A stretch of DNA of 64,000 bases from an uncultured Planococcus sp. (GTDB taxonomy: Bacteria > Bacillota > Bacilli > Bacillales_A > Planococcaceae), in contig CANLRI010000001.1 of NCBI GenBank assembly GCA_947493585.1, positions 1,860,001-1,924,000 on the forward strand. The letters are read 5' to 3'. Below the pieces are notes generated by a model that had not been told where the DNA came from, ran no database searches, and saw only the letters and a program-made list of their open reading frames with translations. A program made the position numbers and the translations under genes. Position 1 is the stretch's first letter. Each line of letters opens with the position of its first letter. Positions 48,501-56,579 of this stretch are shown piece after piece.

Positions 48501-48529
48501 TTTCTTCACTCCCATATAAACTACTTTGA

Positions 48530-48558
48530 ATTATAGCAGTCAAGTGGGTATTGGGCAA
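48530..48558 (-). promoter_or_regulatory. Promoter of lepA
   Basis: Minus strand TTGCCC (48558-48553), 17-base spacer, TATAAT (48535-48530) with an extended TGC before it. Confidence 0.72.
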
Positions 48559-48612
48559 TGAATGACCGCATAAAGGTTTCAGTGTCAAGGGAAACTTCTT
48601 TCCACGTAACTA

Positions 48613-48641
48613 TTGCATTCGGCCGTCCAATTTGATAAAAT
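48613..48641 (+). promoter_or_regulatory. Promoter of rpsT
   Basis: TTGCAT (48613-48618), 17-base spacer, TAAAAT (48636-48641). It gives a leader of about 65 bases. Confidence 0.72.
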
Positions 48642-48715
48642 AACTTTTGTTGTATAGAGACACTGAAGAGCAAGGGCTTGCACCTGTCGCTCAAATTGTC
48701 TAGGAGGTGAAAGAT

Positions 48716-48964
48716 ATGCCAAACATTAAATCTGCAATCAAACGTGTTCGCACGAACGATACGAAAAATGCTCAGAACACATCTGTTAAAACTGCAATGC
48801 GTTCTTCTGTGAAAAAAGCTGAGAAAGCTGTAGCTAATAATGAAGAAAACAAAGGGGATTCCCTTAAAGCAGCAATCAAACAAGTTGAGAAAGCAGCTTC
48901 TAAAGGTTTGATCCACAAAAACACTGCTGCCCGTAGAAAATCAAGCCTCATGAAAAAAGCGTAA
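48716..48964 (+). CDS. rpsT: Small ribosomal subunit protein bS20
   Basis: 82-residue basic protein of the 30S subunit: P-N-I-K-S-A-I-K-R-V-R near the start and K-N-T-A-A-R-R-K-S-S-L-M-K-K at the end. The ATG at 48716 follows a strong AGGAGGTGAAAGAT site. Only plus-strand gene in this stretch, divergent from lepA; in B. subtilis gpr, spoIIP and yqxA lie between these two genes but are absent here. Confidence 0.98.
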   Translation: MPNIKSAIKRVRTNDTKNAQNTSVKTAMRSSVKKAEKAVANNEENKGDSLKAAIKQVEKAASKGLIHKNTAARRKSSLMKKA

Positions 48965-48972
48965 ATCGCATC

Positions 48973-49006
48973 AAAAAGCCGGTCCCCAATTGGGCCGGCT
49001 TTTTTC
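48973..49006 (+). terminator. Terminator after rpsT
   Basis: AAGCCGGTCCC-CAAT-TGGGCCGGCTT hairpin followed by TTTTTC. Confidence 0.9.
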
Positions 49007-49011
49007 TGTGC

Positions 49012-49041
49012 AAAAAATGCCGCCCCATTGAGTGGGCAGCA
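49012..49041 (-). terminator. Terminator after holA
   Basis: Minus strand GCTGCCC-ACTCAAT-GGGGCGGC with TTTTTTG after it, ahead of the convergent rpsT terminator. Confidence 0.75.
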
Positions 49042-49066
49042 TCTCGTTCACGTCGTCATTGCATAT

Positions 49067-50101
49067 TCAAGAGGATTGCTTCGTGTGACTGGCGCGTTTC
49101 ATGAGGAAGAATTCCAACACCCGCTCCCTGTTGCCGGAAACGGTTTTTAATTGCAAGTCGATGTCTGCCAAATCACCGAGCACTTGAAGCAAGCGGGCTT
49201 CCGAAATCTGGCGGCGCTTTTCCACCAATAACTTGACGCGATAAGGATGCGCTTTGAGTTGTTTGGAGATTTGCTGCGCGTGATAGCCTTTTTTCTGCAA
49301 GTAATAGACATGCACCATAAAGCGGATCTGTGACGCGAGAAGCGCAGCAAGTGCGACCGGCTCTTCCTTTTGGCGCAACAGGTCATAGTAGACGCTGAGC
49401 GCCGTCTGGATGTCCCCGTCGAGATAAGCCTGCAGCATCTTGAAGGCATCCTGCTCAAGTGTACGTGCCGTCATGTCTTCGATAAGCGCTTCTGTAATCT
49501 CTTCTTCTTCCGAGCCGAGGTATAAAGACATTTTCTCGATTTCCGAAGCGAGCAAGGTTAAATTGGTGCCTGCCATTTCTATGAGCTTTTGCGCACTTTG
49601 GCGCTCCAATGTCTTGCCATGGGATTTGGCCTCATGCGCAATCCAGCTTTCCAATTCATGCGGCTGCAGCGATTTCGCTTCGATGAGCACGACATTCTTT
49701 TTCATCAACTTGACGATCTTTTTGCGTTCATCCAATTTTTCATACGGCGCTACGAAAATTGTCACGCTTGTTGACGGGGGATTCTCAAGCCACACTTCCA
49801 AGGACTTGAGGTCATGATTGATTTTCTCTTTCCCCCGTTCTGCCGCTTTCAAGAACGAAGCATTGCGCGCGATGATCAGCTTGCGATCGCTGAAAAACGG
49901 AATCGTGTCTGCCTCTTCGAGCACATGGCCAACGGGTACTTCGTCCAAGTCGAAATTGGAGACATCCGTCTCTCCCGCCTCCGCCATCTGCGCTTTTAGC
50001 AATTCGATTGTCTTGGTGATGAAATAACCTTCTGTCCCGACAATCAAGTACACCGGATCGATTTTATCTGCGCGTATTGACTTCCAAATTGATGTAATCA
50101 T
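49067..50101 (-). CDS. holA: DNA polymerase III delta subunit HolA
   Basis: Clamp-loader subunit that opens the sliding clamp. 344 residues. Family features: I-D-P-V-Y-L-I-V-G-T-E near residues 14-24, an N-terminal Rossmann-like domain, L-L-A-S-E-I-E-K-M-S-L-Y (about 182-193) and a C-terminal helical collar. ATG 50101 follows GAGGGAGTG; an in-frame GTG three codons earlier is weaker. Adjacent to yqzM and comEC as in B. subtilis. Confidence 0.93.
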   Translation of the reverse strand: MITSIWKSIRADKIDPVYLIVGTEGYFITKTIELLKAQMAEAGETDVSNFDLDEVPVGHVLEEADTIPFFSDRKLIIARNASFLKAAERGKEKINHDLKSLEVWLENPPSTSVTIFVAPYEKLDERKKIVKLMKKNVVLIEAKSLQPHELESWIAHEAKSHGKTLERQSAQKLIEMAGTNLTLLASEIEKMSLYLGSEEEEITEALIEDMTARTLEQDAFKMLQAYLDGDIQTALSVYYDLLRQKEEPVALAALLASQIRFMVHVYYLQKKGYHAQQISKQLKAHPYRVKLLVEKRRQISEARLLQVLGDLADIDLQLKTVSGNRERVLEFFLMKRASHTKQSS

Positions 50102-50279
50102 ACGATTCACTCCCTCTTCCCTTAACTATACCGGATTTCTTCGCATCGGTCTGCCTCGCAGGACAAGTCTGCTTTTGACAGTTGTGTGACGTCGGCTAAA
50201 ATTGACGGACATTGTTTAGTTCGATATGGATTTTTCGCTTTTATTCCCTTATAATAAAATCAACTAGGAGGGATTTTCA

Positions 50280-50414
50280 ATGAATGAATTTGAACAGAAC
50301 GTTCAGTCCAAACGCAACGATGCCATCGATGCAGGGATGGGCTTCGTCGTTTCCTTTGGTTTCTTCGCACTTATTTTCATCATCGCTGGCGTCGTGCAAT
50401 TCGTAGCCCGCTGA
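50280..50414 (+). CDS. yqzM: YqzM family small membrane protein
   Basis: 44-residue protein with a hydrophilic start (M-N-E-F-E-Q-N-V-Q-S-K-R-N-D-A-I-D) and one membrane helix (about residues 22-42). The sequence matches what I recall of B. subtilis YqzM, which occupies the same spot opposite comEC. Function unknown. AGGAGGG lies 8 bases before the ATG, and TATAAT at about 50252-50257 is a -10 candidate. Confidence 0.9.
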   Translation: MNEFEQNVQSKRNDAIDAGMGFVVSFGFFALIFIIAGVVQFVAR

Positions 50415-50417
50415 TTA

Positions 50418-50452
50418 CAAAAAAGCCCCGGCATAAGCCGGGGCTTTTTTTA
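50418..50452. terminator. Bidirectional terminator between yqzM and comEC
   Basis: AAAAAAGCCCCGGC-ATAA-GCCGGGGCTTTTTT, nine G/C-rich pairs, T-runs on both strands; it reaches the comEC stop. Confidence 0.93.
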
Positions 50453-52642
50453 TTTTCGGCTGGTGTCGACCGTTACGCGACTGTCTTCAATGACCATGTG
50501 GATCGTTCCGTTCTCGGCTGTCGACACAAGCGGCAAGTCCAATTCACCAAAACGTGCTGTCACTTCTGGGCTCGGATGGCCGTAGCGATTGTCAATCCCT
50601 GCGGAAACGACCGAAACTTGAGGACGCAAGGCTTCCAGAAAAGCTTGTGAGCTCGAGGTCTTGCTTCCGTGGTGCCCGACTTTCAGCACCGTTATGTTCG
50701 CTAACTGTTCACCGTGGCGCTCAATCACCCGGGATTCACCTTCACCCTCCAAATCCCCCGTAAAGACAAAACGCTGCCGCTGATGCTCCATCAGCAACAC
50801 CAGCGAATCATCATTGCCCTCGTACAAGTCATCCTCCGGCGATAAATACGTGAATTGTGTTTCGCCCACTTGCCAGCCTGCGCCGCTCTTCGGCAACTCC
50901 ACATGCGCTTTGCGGGCAAACGGCGCGAGTTCTGTCATCAAAGCATTCGCTCCAGAGCCAGGCGTAATATGCAGACGCTCCACAGCTAATTCTTCAAAGA
51001 CTTCATCCGCTCCTTCAGCATGATCTGCATCAGGATGGCTCAAAATAAAAAGATCGACGCTCGCGATGCCGCGCCCTTTCAAATACGGCACGACCGTTTG
51101 CCGACCCACTTCAAACGAACGGCGTCTTTGCTGGAATGTTTCCCCGTCAAACCGCAGCACTCCGCCGGCATCAATCAAATACACCGCCCTGCGATACGGC
51201 AGTTCAATCAATGCGCTGTCTCCCTGTCCGACGTCGATAAAACTGACGTGAAGCCTAGGGTCTATATATGGCTTTACCGTCAGCAGCAATGCAGGAATAA
51301 GCAGGATGAGCAATAACCGCAGACGGAAGCGTTTTTCCGCCTGGACGAAAAACAGCAAAACGCTGGCAGCCATTAACAACAGCCAGCCAACAGACGGCCT
51401 GCCAGGCGTCCAAACTTGATGCGGCAATCCCGCCAAAGATGAAGTCAGCCGTTCAATCGAGCTGCGCAGCGGCTCGTAAACCGTGAAGAGCAGGCTATCA
51501 ATGCCCAACGGCAAAAATGTCGCCGCCAATAAAATGAAGTTCGCCGGCAAAATCACCAACGTGAACAACGGTACATAGATGGCATTTACAAAAAATGAAG
51601 ATAGGGAGATTTCAAAAAAGTGGAGCAGCAATAGAGGATATAAGGACAGCTGGGAGACGGCCGTGACAATCAAGCCGCTTTTTAAAAAAGAAGCCCCTTC
51701 CATCAATTTCAGCGAGGCGATGATCCCGAAACTCGCCCCATATGACAATTGAAAACCGATATCCTGCAACAGGCCGGGATCCATCCATAAAAACAAGATA
51801 AAGCTCATCGACAAAGCTTGAATGGCTGATACATGCAGCCCGAAAAGCTTTGAGCCCAGCACCAATGCCACCATAGCGCAAGCCCGCATAACCGACGGTG
51901 CAGCTCCAGCAAATACCGCATAAAGCGGCAGCATAACCAGCAATAACACCGTCGCGCTTTCTTTCCTGACCCGCAAGCGCAGCAAAATAAAATAAATCAT
52001 GCCAGTGACGATGCCGACATGCAAACCGGATATTGCAAAGAGGTGGGTAATGCCGAGCGTCCGCTGAATTCTGGCCTGTTCAGCATCCATGCCGCTGCGA
52101 TCCCCAAGCAGAAGAGCTTGCGCTTCCATGGCCAACGACTCTGGGAAGGAATTCTCGATGTGTTCAATCAACTCACTGCGCTGGCCAGCCAAACGTGCAC
52201 GCAGTCCAGCTCTAGATGCCGCCGACTCGAGCGTTTCGATCTCAAGCATCCCTGATGCATTATGTCGTTTCAGATAGCCCGCCATATCAAATGCGTATTG
52301 ATGGGCAGGCTTTCTCGGCTCCGCATATTTTCCCGCCACTCGCAGTATTGCTGATGGGCCGAGCGCCTGCAATCGCTGCTGTTCTACAGCCGAACGGATT
52401 CGGTAGCTGGCATATATGATTTGGCCGGAACGGGCAGATGCAAATCCCGACAAGCGGTCGCCGTCGATTGTCATTTCATCGAAAACGAGAACCTCTTGAA
52501 TGTCTCCGGTTAATAATGGCCCTTCCACCAGTCGAGTATCCATATTAATGTAAGAAATCAATGACACCGCAAAAACAATCGCCAGCCAACTACCGGCTTC
52601 TTTCCGGTATATCATCCAACAAAAAAGCAGCACCATGAGCAA
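50450..52642 (-). CDS. comEC: Competence DNA channel protein ComEC/Rec2 (true start uncertain)
   Basis: Membrane channel for uptake of single-stranded transforming DNA. About 730 residues read from TTG 52642: N-terminal DUF4131 (about 30-170), Competence domain with many membrane helices (about 200-450) and a C-terminal metallo-beta-lactamase domain with V-G-Q-G-D-S (about 476) and S-H-P-D-A-D-H (about 535). The frame stays open upstream to a stop at 52762-52760, and the upstream part encodes a plausible first helix (L-F-L-Y-A-A-I-A-T-A-I-A-A-Q), yet contains no ATG, GTG or TTG; only ATT codons at 52744 and 52741 could serve. Overlap with comEB implies coupled translation. Confidence 0.88.
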   Translation of the reverse strand: MLMVLLFCWMIYRKEAGSWLAIVFAVSLISYINMDTRLVEGPLLTGDIQEVLVFDEMTIDGDRLSGFASARSGQIIYASYRIRSAVEQQRLQALGPSAILRVAGKYAEPRKPAHQYAFDMAGYLKRHNASGMLEIETLESAASRAGLRARLAGQRSELIEHIENSFPESLAMEAQALLLGDRSGMDAEQARIQRTLGITHLFAISGLHVGIVTGMIYFILLRLRVRKESATVLLLVMLPLYAVFAGAAPSVMRACAMVALVLGSKLFGLHVSAIQALSMSFILFLWMDPGLLQDIGFQLSYGASFGIIASLKLMEGASFLKSGLIVTAVSQLSLYPLLLLHFFEISLSSFFVNAIYVPLFTLVILPANFILLAATFLPLGIDSLLFTVYEPLRSSIERLTSSLAGLPHQVWTPGRPSVGWLLLMAASVLLFFVQAEKRFRLRLLLILLIPALLLTVKPYIDPRLHVSFIDVGQGDSALIELPYRRAVYLIDAGGVLRFDGETFQQRRRSFEVGRQTVVPYLKGRGIASVDLFILSHPDADHAEGADEVFEELAVERLHITPGSGANALMTELAPFARKAHVELPKSGAGWQVGETQFTYLSPEDDLYEGNDDSLVLLMEHQRQRFVFTGDLEGEGESRVIERHGEQLANITVLKVGHHGSKTSSSQAFLEALRPQVSVVSAGIDNRYGHPSPEVTARFGELDLPLVSTAENGTIHMVIEDSRVTVDTSRK

Positions 52643-52719
52643 AAGCTTATCAGCTGAGCCATGTGCTGCTTGTGCAGCAATTGCCGTCGCAATTGCTGCA
52701 TAGAGAAATAACGCTTCCG

Positions 52720-53292
52720 TTAAACGATAAGTTCTCCGAATAATTCCTTCACCCGTTCTTTATAATGGGACAACTCTTCTTCGCTCGCCCCTTTTGCACC
52801 AAGCTTGTCAATCAATTCCATATACAGCGAGGTTTTCTCTACGCTAAGGAAATCAATCGTTCGTTCGTCGAACACCACTTGGATCACTTCAACATTTGCC
52901 TGTTCCAGCAGTTCGATCGCGTACTCATGATTTTTATAATCCGCCGCATAATACAGGCGCGAAATACCCGCCTGAATAATGGATTTCGTGCATTGGAGGC
53001 AAGGGAAATGACTGACATACATATCGGCGCCGCTGACGCTGACTCCGTATTTTGCGCATTGCAATAATGCATTCATTTCCGCATGAATGGTCCGCACGCA
53101 ATGATTATCGACGACATAGCAGCCTTTATCGATGCAATGGTCCCCACCGGAAATCGAGCCGTTATAGCCACCGGCCATGATGCGCCGGTCGCGTACAATC
53201 GTCGCTCCGACAGCCAGCCGCGTGCACGTGCTTCTTAGCGCTAAAAGATGGCTTTGAGCCATAAAAAATTGATCCCACGTTATTCGCTTCAT
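52720..53292 (-). CDS. comEB: ComEB, dCMP deaminase family protein
   Basis: 190-residue zinc deaminase that converts dCMP to dUMP; in B. subtilis its loss has little effect on transformation. Zinc site in H-A-E-M-N-A-L-L-Q (about 70-78) and P-C-L-Q-C (about 98-102). A C-terminal region of about 60 charged residues follows the deaminase domain. ATG at 53292 with GGAGGCAATCAG upstream. Between comEA and comEC; its stop lies inside the open frame of comEC. Confidence 0.94.
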   Translation of the reverse strand: MKRITWDQFFMAQSHLLALRSTCTRLAVGATIVRDRRIMAGGYNGSISGGDHCIDKGCYVVDNHCVRTIHAEMNALLQCAKYGVSVSGADMYVSHFPCLQCTKSIIQAGISRLYYAADYKNHEYAIELLEQANVEVIQVVFDERTIDFLSVEKTSLYMELIDKLGAKGASEEELSHYKERVKELFGELIV

Positions 53293-53363
53293 CTGATTGC
53301 CTCCTGCTATTTCGTTAAATTAAGTGTAGCAGAGGCAGTTGTTTCGTCAAGGGTCGTCCGTCC

Positions 53364-53972
53364 CTATCTGACACGGACCAATTCTTTCAATTGTTCGAAG
53401 CTCTTTTCGCCGATGCCTGTCACGTCCATCAATTGTTCGGTGCTTTCGAAAGGACCGTTTTCAGTCCGGTGCGCTACGATTGCCGCTGCTTTAGCCGGGC
53501 CGATCCCGGGAAGTTCGGTCAACTCGTCTTCTGTTGCCGTATTCAAATTAATAAGGCCCGGTTCTGCGCTGCCTCCAGGCGTTGCATTTGGCAGCTCAGA
53601 GCTTTCTTCGCCTTGTTTTGGCACGTAGACCGCTGATTCATCCAGCACGATGACTGCCAGATTGATCGAGCGGCTGTCTGCTTCTGGCAAAAAGCCTCCG
53701 GCAGCTTCGATGGCATCATTGATGCGCGACCCGGCAGGCAATTCATACAAGCCCTCTTGTTGAACAGCGCCCTTCACGTCGATCATGACGCTTGTCGGGG
53801 GTGTGGCATCGGTTTCTGCTGGCGTAGCTTGTTCGGTAGTTTCGGAAGTGAGTTCGTCGAGGCGTGTAGCCTCAGGGGGTTCGTGCAGGAGAAAGAAATA
53901 GAGAAGCGCCAAAACCGCGGCAATTGGGACAACGATGCGGCCGTATTTGGCAAGTTGCGGAGACAGATTCAG
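53364..53972 (-). CDS. comEA: Competence protein ComEA, probably starting at CTG
   Basis: Membrane-anchored double-stranded DNA receptor for transformation. Read from CTG 53972 it has 202 residues: short cytoplasmic start, membrane helix (about 13-30), an acidic Thr/Glu linker, an SLBB-like domain (about 60-110) and two helix-hairpin-helix motifs (L-T-E-L-P-G-I-G-P-A-K-A, about 152-163, and V-T-G-I-G-E-K-S-F-E, about 183-192). No ATG, GTG or TTG gives the full membrane helix: the first TTG (53912) falls in the middle of it. CTG 53972 has GAGGG at an ideal 7 bases. A frameshift from ATG 53979 is the alternative. Confidence 0.85.
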   Translation of the reverse strand: MNLSPQLAKYGRIVVPIAAVLALLYFFLLHEPPEATRLDELTSETTEQATPAETDATPPTSVMIDVKGAVQQEGLYELPAGSRINDAIEAAGGFLPEADSRSINLAVIVLDESAVYVPKQGEESSELPNATPGGSAEPGLINLNTATEDELTELPGIGPAKAAAIVAHRTENGPFESTEQLMDVTGIGEKSFEQLKELVRVR

Positions 53973-54019
53973 TGGGCATCCCTCGTTTCTGCAGAAAGCA
54001 AACAGCTGAAGCTGTCTGA

Positions 54020-54049
54020 ATTATATAATAACGGCCGATCAAATGTCCA
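54020..54049 (-). promoter_or_regulatory. Promoter of the comEA-comEB-comEC operon
   Basis: Minus strand TGGACA (54049-54044), 18-base spacer, TATAAT (54025-54020). A small hairpin ACAGC-TTCA-GCTGT (about 54015-54002) follows in the leader. I see no ComK-type AAAAN5TTTT pair upstream. Confidence 0.65.
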
Positions 54050-54057
54050 TCTTTCCA

Positions 54058-54092
54058 TGAAAAAACCCACATATAAAAATATGCGGGTTTGG
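54058..54092 (-). terminator. Terminator after the yqeG-yqeM operon
   Basis: Minus strand AACCCGCATAT-TTTT-ATATGTGGGTT followed by TTTTC, 10 bases past the yqeM stop. Confidence 0.88.
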
Positions 54093-54101
54093 TGTTGCTG
54101 A

Positions 54102-54824
54102 TTATTTTTTCGCGCGGAAAAAGATCCGTTCGCTTTCGTCGTTAGGTGCATCCGCAGTGAAATCAGCAGTCACTGATTCCACCGTGAATCCCGCTTCTGT
54201 GAGCCATTGTTTGTACACGTCGATGGGGAAAGTCCGTTGTTCATGCGTTTCTTCAAAACGTTCGAACATCCAGCCTTCACGCACGAAAAACGTTAAATCA
54301 TGAATGACGCTGTGAGGAGCTGAGCCTTTTTCCGTGTGCCACATATAAGCAAGATCTTCCCCGTCGTAAACGAATGGGCTATTCATGAAGATCTCGTCGA
54401 TTTTGAACACCGAGTGGACATCGAAAAAGAAATATCCGCCCGGATTCAACGCAGCATAAACTTGTTCGAACGTTTTTTTGACCTGCTCTTCTTTCGCTAA
54501 ATAATTCAAGGAATCGATCGCGATCGTCACGGCATCAAAGCCTTCTAAACCTTCTAGATTGTCCATGGACAATTGAAGCACCGGAATCTCCTGCCCTGAT
54601 TCTTTAAAGCGATTCTGCGCAACTGTGAGCATGTCAGCGGATAAATCACTCGCCGTCACGTCATAGCCGAGTTCAGCCATCAATTCAGATAGCACCCCGG
54701 TTCCGCACGCAAGATCGAGTACAGATCCGGAACGCATCGTTTCTGCAATCCATTCCACATATTGTTCGTATGGAATATCTTCCATCAAGTCGTCGTAGAC
54801 CGCCGCAAACCGTCCGTAGTTCAT
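54102..54824 (-). CDS. Class I SAM-dependent methyltransferase YqeM
   Basis: 240-residue methyltransferase of unknown substrate. SAM-binding motif V-L-D-L-A-C-G-T-G (about 40-48), V-T-A-S-D-L-S (about 62-68) and F-D-A-V-T-I-A-I-D-S (about 98-107). ATG 54824 overlaps the rsfS stop as ATGA. Last gene of the overlapping operon; position matches yqeM in B. subtilis. The comER gene expected next in Bacillus is absent. Confidence 0.9.
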   Translation of the reverse strand: MNYGRFAAVYDDLMEDIPYEQYVEWIAETMRSGSVLDLACGTGVLSELMAELGYDVTASDLSADMLTVAQNRFKESGQEIPVLQLSMDNLEGLEGFDAVTIAIDSLNYLAKEEQVKKTFEQVYAALNPGGYFFFDVHSVFKIDEIFMNSPFVYDGEDLAYMWHTEKGSAPHSVIHDLTFFVREGWMFERFEETHEQRTFPIDVYKQWLTEAGFTVESVTADFTADAPNDESERIFFRAKK

Positions 54825-55159
54825 ACTTCGAGCTGCGGGGCGTCGCGCCATAGACGCTCTAGGTTATAGTAAGAGCGTTCATCGCGGTGGAACACATGTG
54901 CCACGACATCGCCAAGGTCAACTAAGACCCAACGAGCTGCATCGAAGCCTTCGATACTTTTGACTTCATAGCCGGCTTCTCCAGCTTTATCCATCAATTC
55001 ACGGGCGATCGACTGTACTTGACGGTCCGAGTTCGCGCTGCAGATCAGGAAATAATCCGCCAAAAGCGAAATCCCTTCCATATTCAATACAACGATATCT
55101 TCTGCTTTTTTATCCTCTGCGGCTTGGTACGCCACTTGCAATAATGTATCTTTAGTCAT
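54821..55159 (-). CDS. rsfS: Ribosomal silencing factor RsfS (YqeL)
   Basis: Binds uL14 on the 50S subunit and blocks subunit joining when nutrients are scarce. 112 residues with the DUF143 features D-Y-F-L-I-C-S-A-N-S-D-R-Q-V (about 36-49), W-V-L-V-D-L-G-D-V-V-A-H-V-F (about 82-95) and Y-Y-N-L-E-R-L-W. Overlaps yqeK upstream by 8 bases and yqeM downstream by 4. Confidence 0.96.
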   Translation of the reverse strand: MTKDTLLQVAYQAAEDKKAEDIVVLNMEGISLLADYFLICSANSDRQVQSIARELMDKAGEAGYEVKSIEGFDAARWVLVDLGDVVAHVFHRDERSYYNLERLWRDAPQLEV

Positions 55160-55730
55160 TCTTCACGTTCCCTTTCTGTTGCTCAAAATGCTCTAGGCAT
55201 TTCAAGGAATCCGGATAAACCGGCTGATTTTTTGATGCGAGAAATTCGATCGATTGCCGGATCGAGGCTTCCATCAAGCGATCGAGGCCATCATGTTTCA
55301 TGGCTCTCAACCGGTCAACTCCCGGAAACTTGCGGCTCGGCTCAATCATATCTGCAATGTAAATGATTTTTTCAAGATCCGACATGCCTGCACGCCCTGT
55401 CGTATGATAGCGGATGGCGTCAAGGATTTCTTCCTCTTCGACACCGAATTCATAGGAAGCAAGATAAGCGCCAACCGGGGCATGCCATAATTCGTGATGA
55501 TAGTCGAGCAATAAAGGATCCATGTTTTCTTTTTCGATAATGCTTTGCATCCACTCACGGTCGGCGAATTTCGCCACGTCATGGAGGATCGCCGCAATAC
55601 GCGCTTGCTCTTCTGGCACATTATAATGCTTCGCGAGCGCAACCGCCGTATTCATCACGCCCAACACATGGTTAAAGCGTTTTTCAGGAAGGCGTTCTTT
55701 CACTTTTTGGAGCATCAGGCTCGGGTCCAT
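55152..55730 (-). CDS. yqeK: HD-domain diadenosine tetraphosphatase YqeK
   Basis: Hydrolyses Ap4A symmetrically to ADP. 192 residues; HD motifs R-F-N-H-V-L-G-V (about 18-25), I-L-H-D-V-A-K (about 48-54), a conserved H-E-L-W-H-A-P-V-G-A (about 79-88) and a late Y-I-A-D-M-I-E-P (about 125-132). ATG 55730 has GGAAGGAG 7 bases upstream. Its first 47 bases overlap the end of nadD, the longest overlap in this operon. Confidence 0.94.
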   Translation of the reverse strand: MDPSLMLQKVKERLPEKRFNHVLGVMNTAVALAKHYNVPEEQARIAAILHDVAKFADREWMQSIIEKENMDPLLLDYHHELWHAPVGAYLASYEFGVEEEEILDAIRYHTTGRAGMSDLEKIIYIADMIEPSRKFPGVDRLRAMKHDGLDRLMEASIRQSIEFLASKNQPVYPDSLKCLEHFEQQKGNVKND

Positions 55731-56292
55731 ATAATCGCTCCTTCCGGATATAAGTTTCCACTTGTTCGGGAACGAAAAAAGTCAATGGCTTGCCGGCCAC
55801 GACGCGCTCCCGCAGCATCGTCGATGACAAATGCATTTCAGGGGAATCGATCATCATCACCGGATATTCCGTTTCAGCGATATAACCCGGCCGTCCGATG
55901 CCGATAAACTGGACCAATTCAGCCAGCTTGTCGATACGGTGCCAAGTATGTAGGCTTTCGACCATATCGCCGCCGATAATGAAATAAAATTCGCATCCCG
56001 GCTCCCGTTCGAGGAGCTTGACCATCGTCTCGTACGTATACGAGACCCCGCCGCCTGACACTTCAATGTCTTCAAGGCGGAAATGGGCCTGTCCCTCGAT
56101 GGCCAGTCGTGTCATCTCGACGCGCGTCTCTGTATCGATGCCGCTTGATTCCTTGTGAGGGGCGATGGCATTCGGCATGAAACGCACTTCGTCCAAGCCC
56201 AGGGCGTAATAGGCTTCATTCGCCATGATCAAATGGCCAAAATGCGGCGGGTTGAACGTGCCGCCGAGAATGCCGATTTTGCGTTTATTCAC
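55684..56292 (-). CDS. nadD: Nicotinate-nucleotide adenylyltransferase NadD
   Basis: Makes nicotinic-acid adenine dinucleotide in NAD synthesis. 202 residues: G-G-T-F-N-P-P-H-F-G-H-L nucleotide-binding motif (10-21), I-I-G-G-D-M (about 105-110) and M-L-R-E-R-V (about 156-161). The last 12-15 residues (P-E-P-D-A-P-K-S-E-R-T-P-S) go beyond the usual family end and overlap yqeK. Start is GTG at 56292 sharing GTGA with the yhbY stop. Confidence 0.95.
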   Translation of the reverse strand: MNKRKIGILGGTFNPPHFGHLIMANEAYYALGLDEVRFMPNAIAPHKESSGIDTETRVEMTRLAIEGQAHFRLEDIEVSGGGVSYTYETMVKLLEREPGCEFYFIIGGDMVESLHTWHRIDKLAELVQFIGIGRPGYIAETEYPVMMIDSPEMHLSSTMLRERVVAGKPLTFFVPEQVETYIRKERLYGPEPDAPKSERTPS

Positions 56293-56579
56293 GGAAGCTC
56301 AATCCGCTTATTGTTGACGGACGCTTTGTACAAAACGACAGTATGGCCGATCAATTGCACCAATTCCGCTTTTGTTCCGTCTGCCAGATGCTTGGCCACT
56401 TCGTGCTTGCCGTCTTCATTGTTTTGCAGAATGCTAATTTTTACGAGTTCGCGTTTTTCAAGGGCTTCCCCGATCTGTACGAGCATCGCTTCATTGACGC
56501 CGCCTTTTCCGACTTGAAAAATCGGGTCCAAATGATGCGCTTCACTTCTTAAAAAACGTTTTTGTTTACCTGTTAACAT
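56289..56579 (-). CDS. yhbY: CRM-domain RNA-binding protein YhbY (YqeI)
   Basis: Small RNA-binding protein associated with pre-50S particles. 96 residues of a single CRM domain: L-T-G-K-Q-K-R-F-L-R (2-11), the V-G-K-G-G-V loop (about 23-28), and a final I-G-H-T-V-V-L-Y (about 77-84). GGAGG lies 5 bases before the ATG, and the start overlaps aroE by 14 bases. Confidence 0.95.
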   Translation of the reverse strand: MLTGKQKRFLRSEAHHLDPIFQVGKGGVNEAMLVQIGEALEKRELVKISILQNNEDGKHEVAKHLADGTKAELVQLIGHTVVLYKASVNNKRIELP

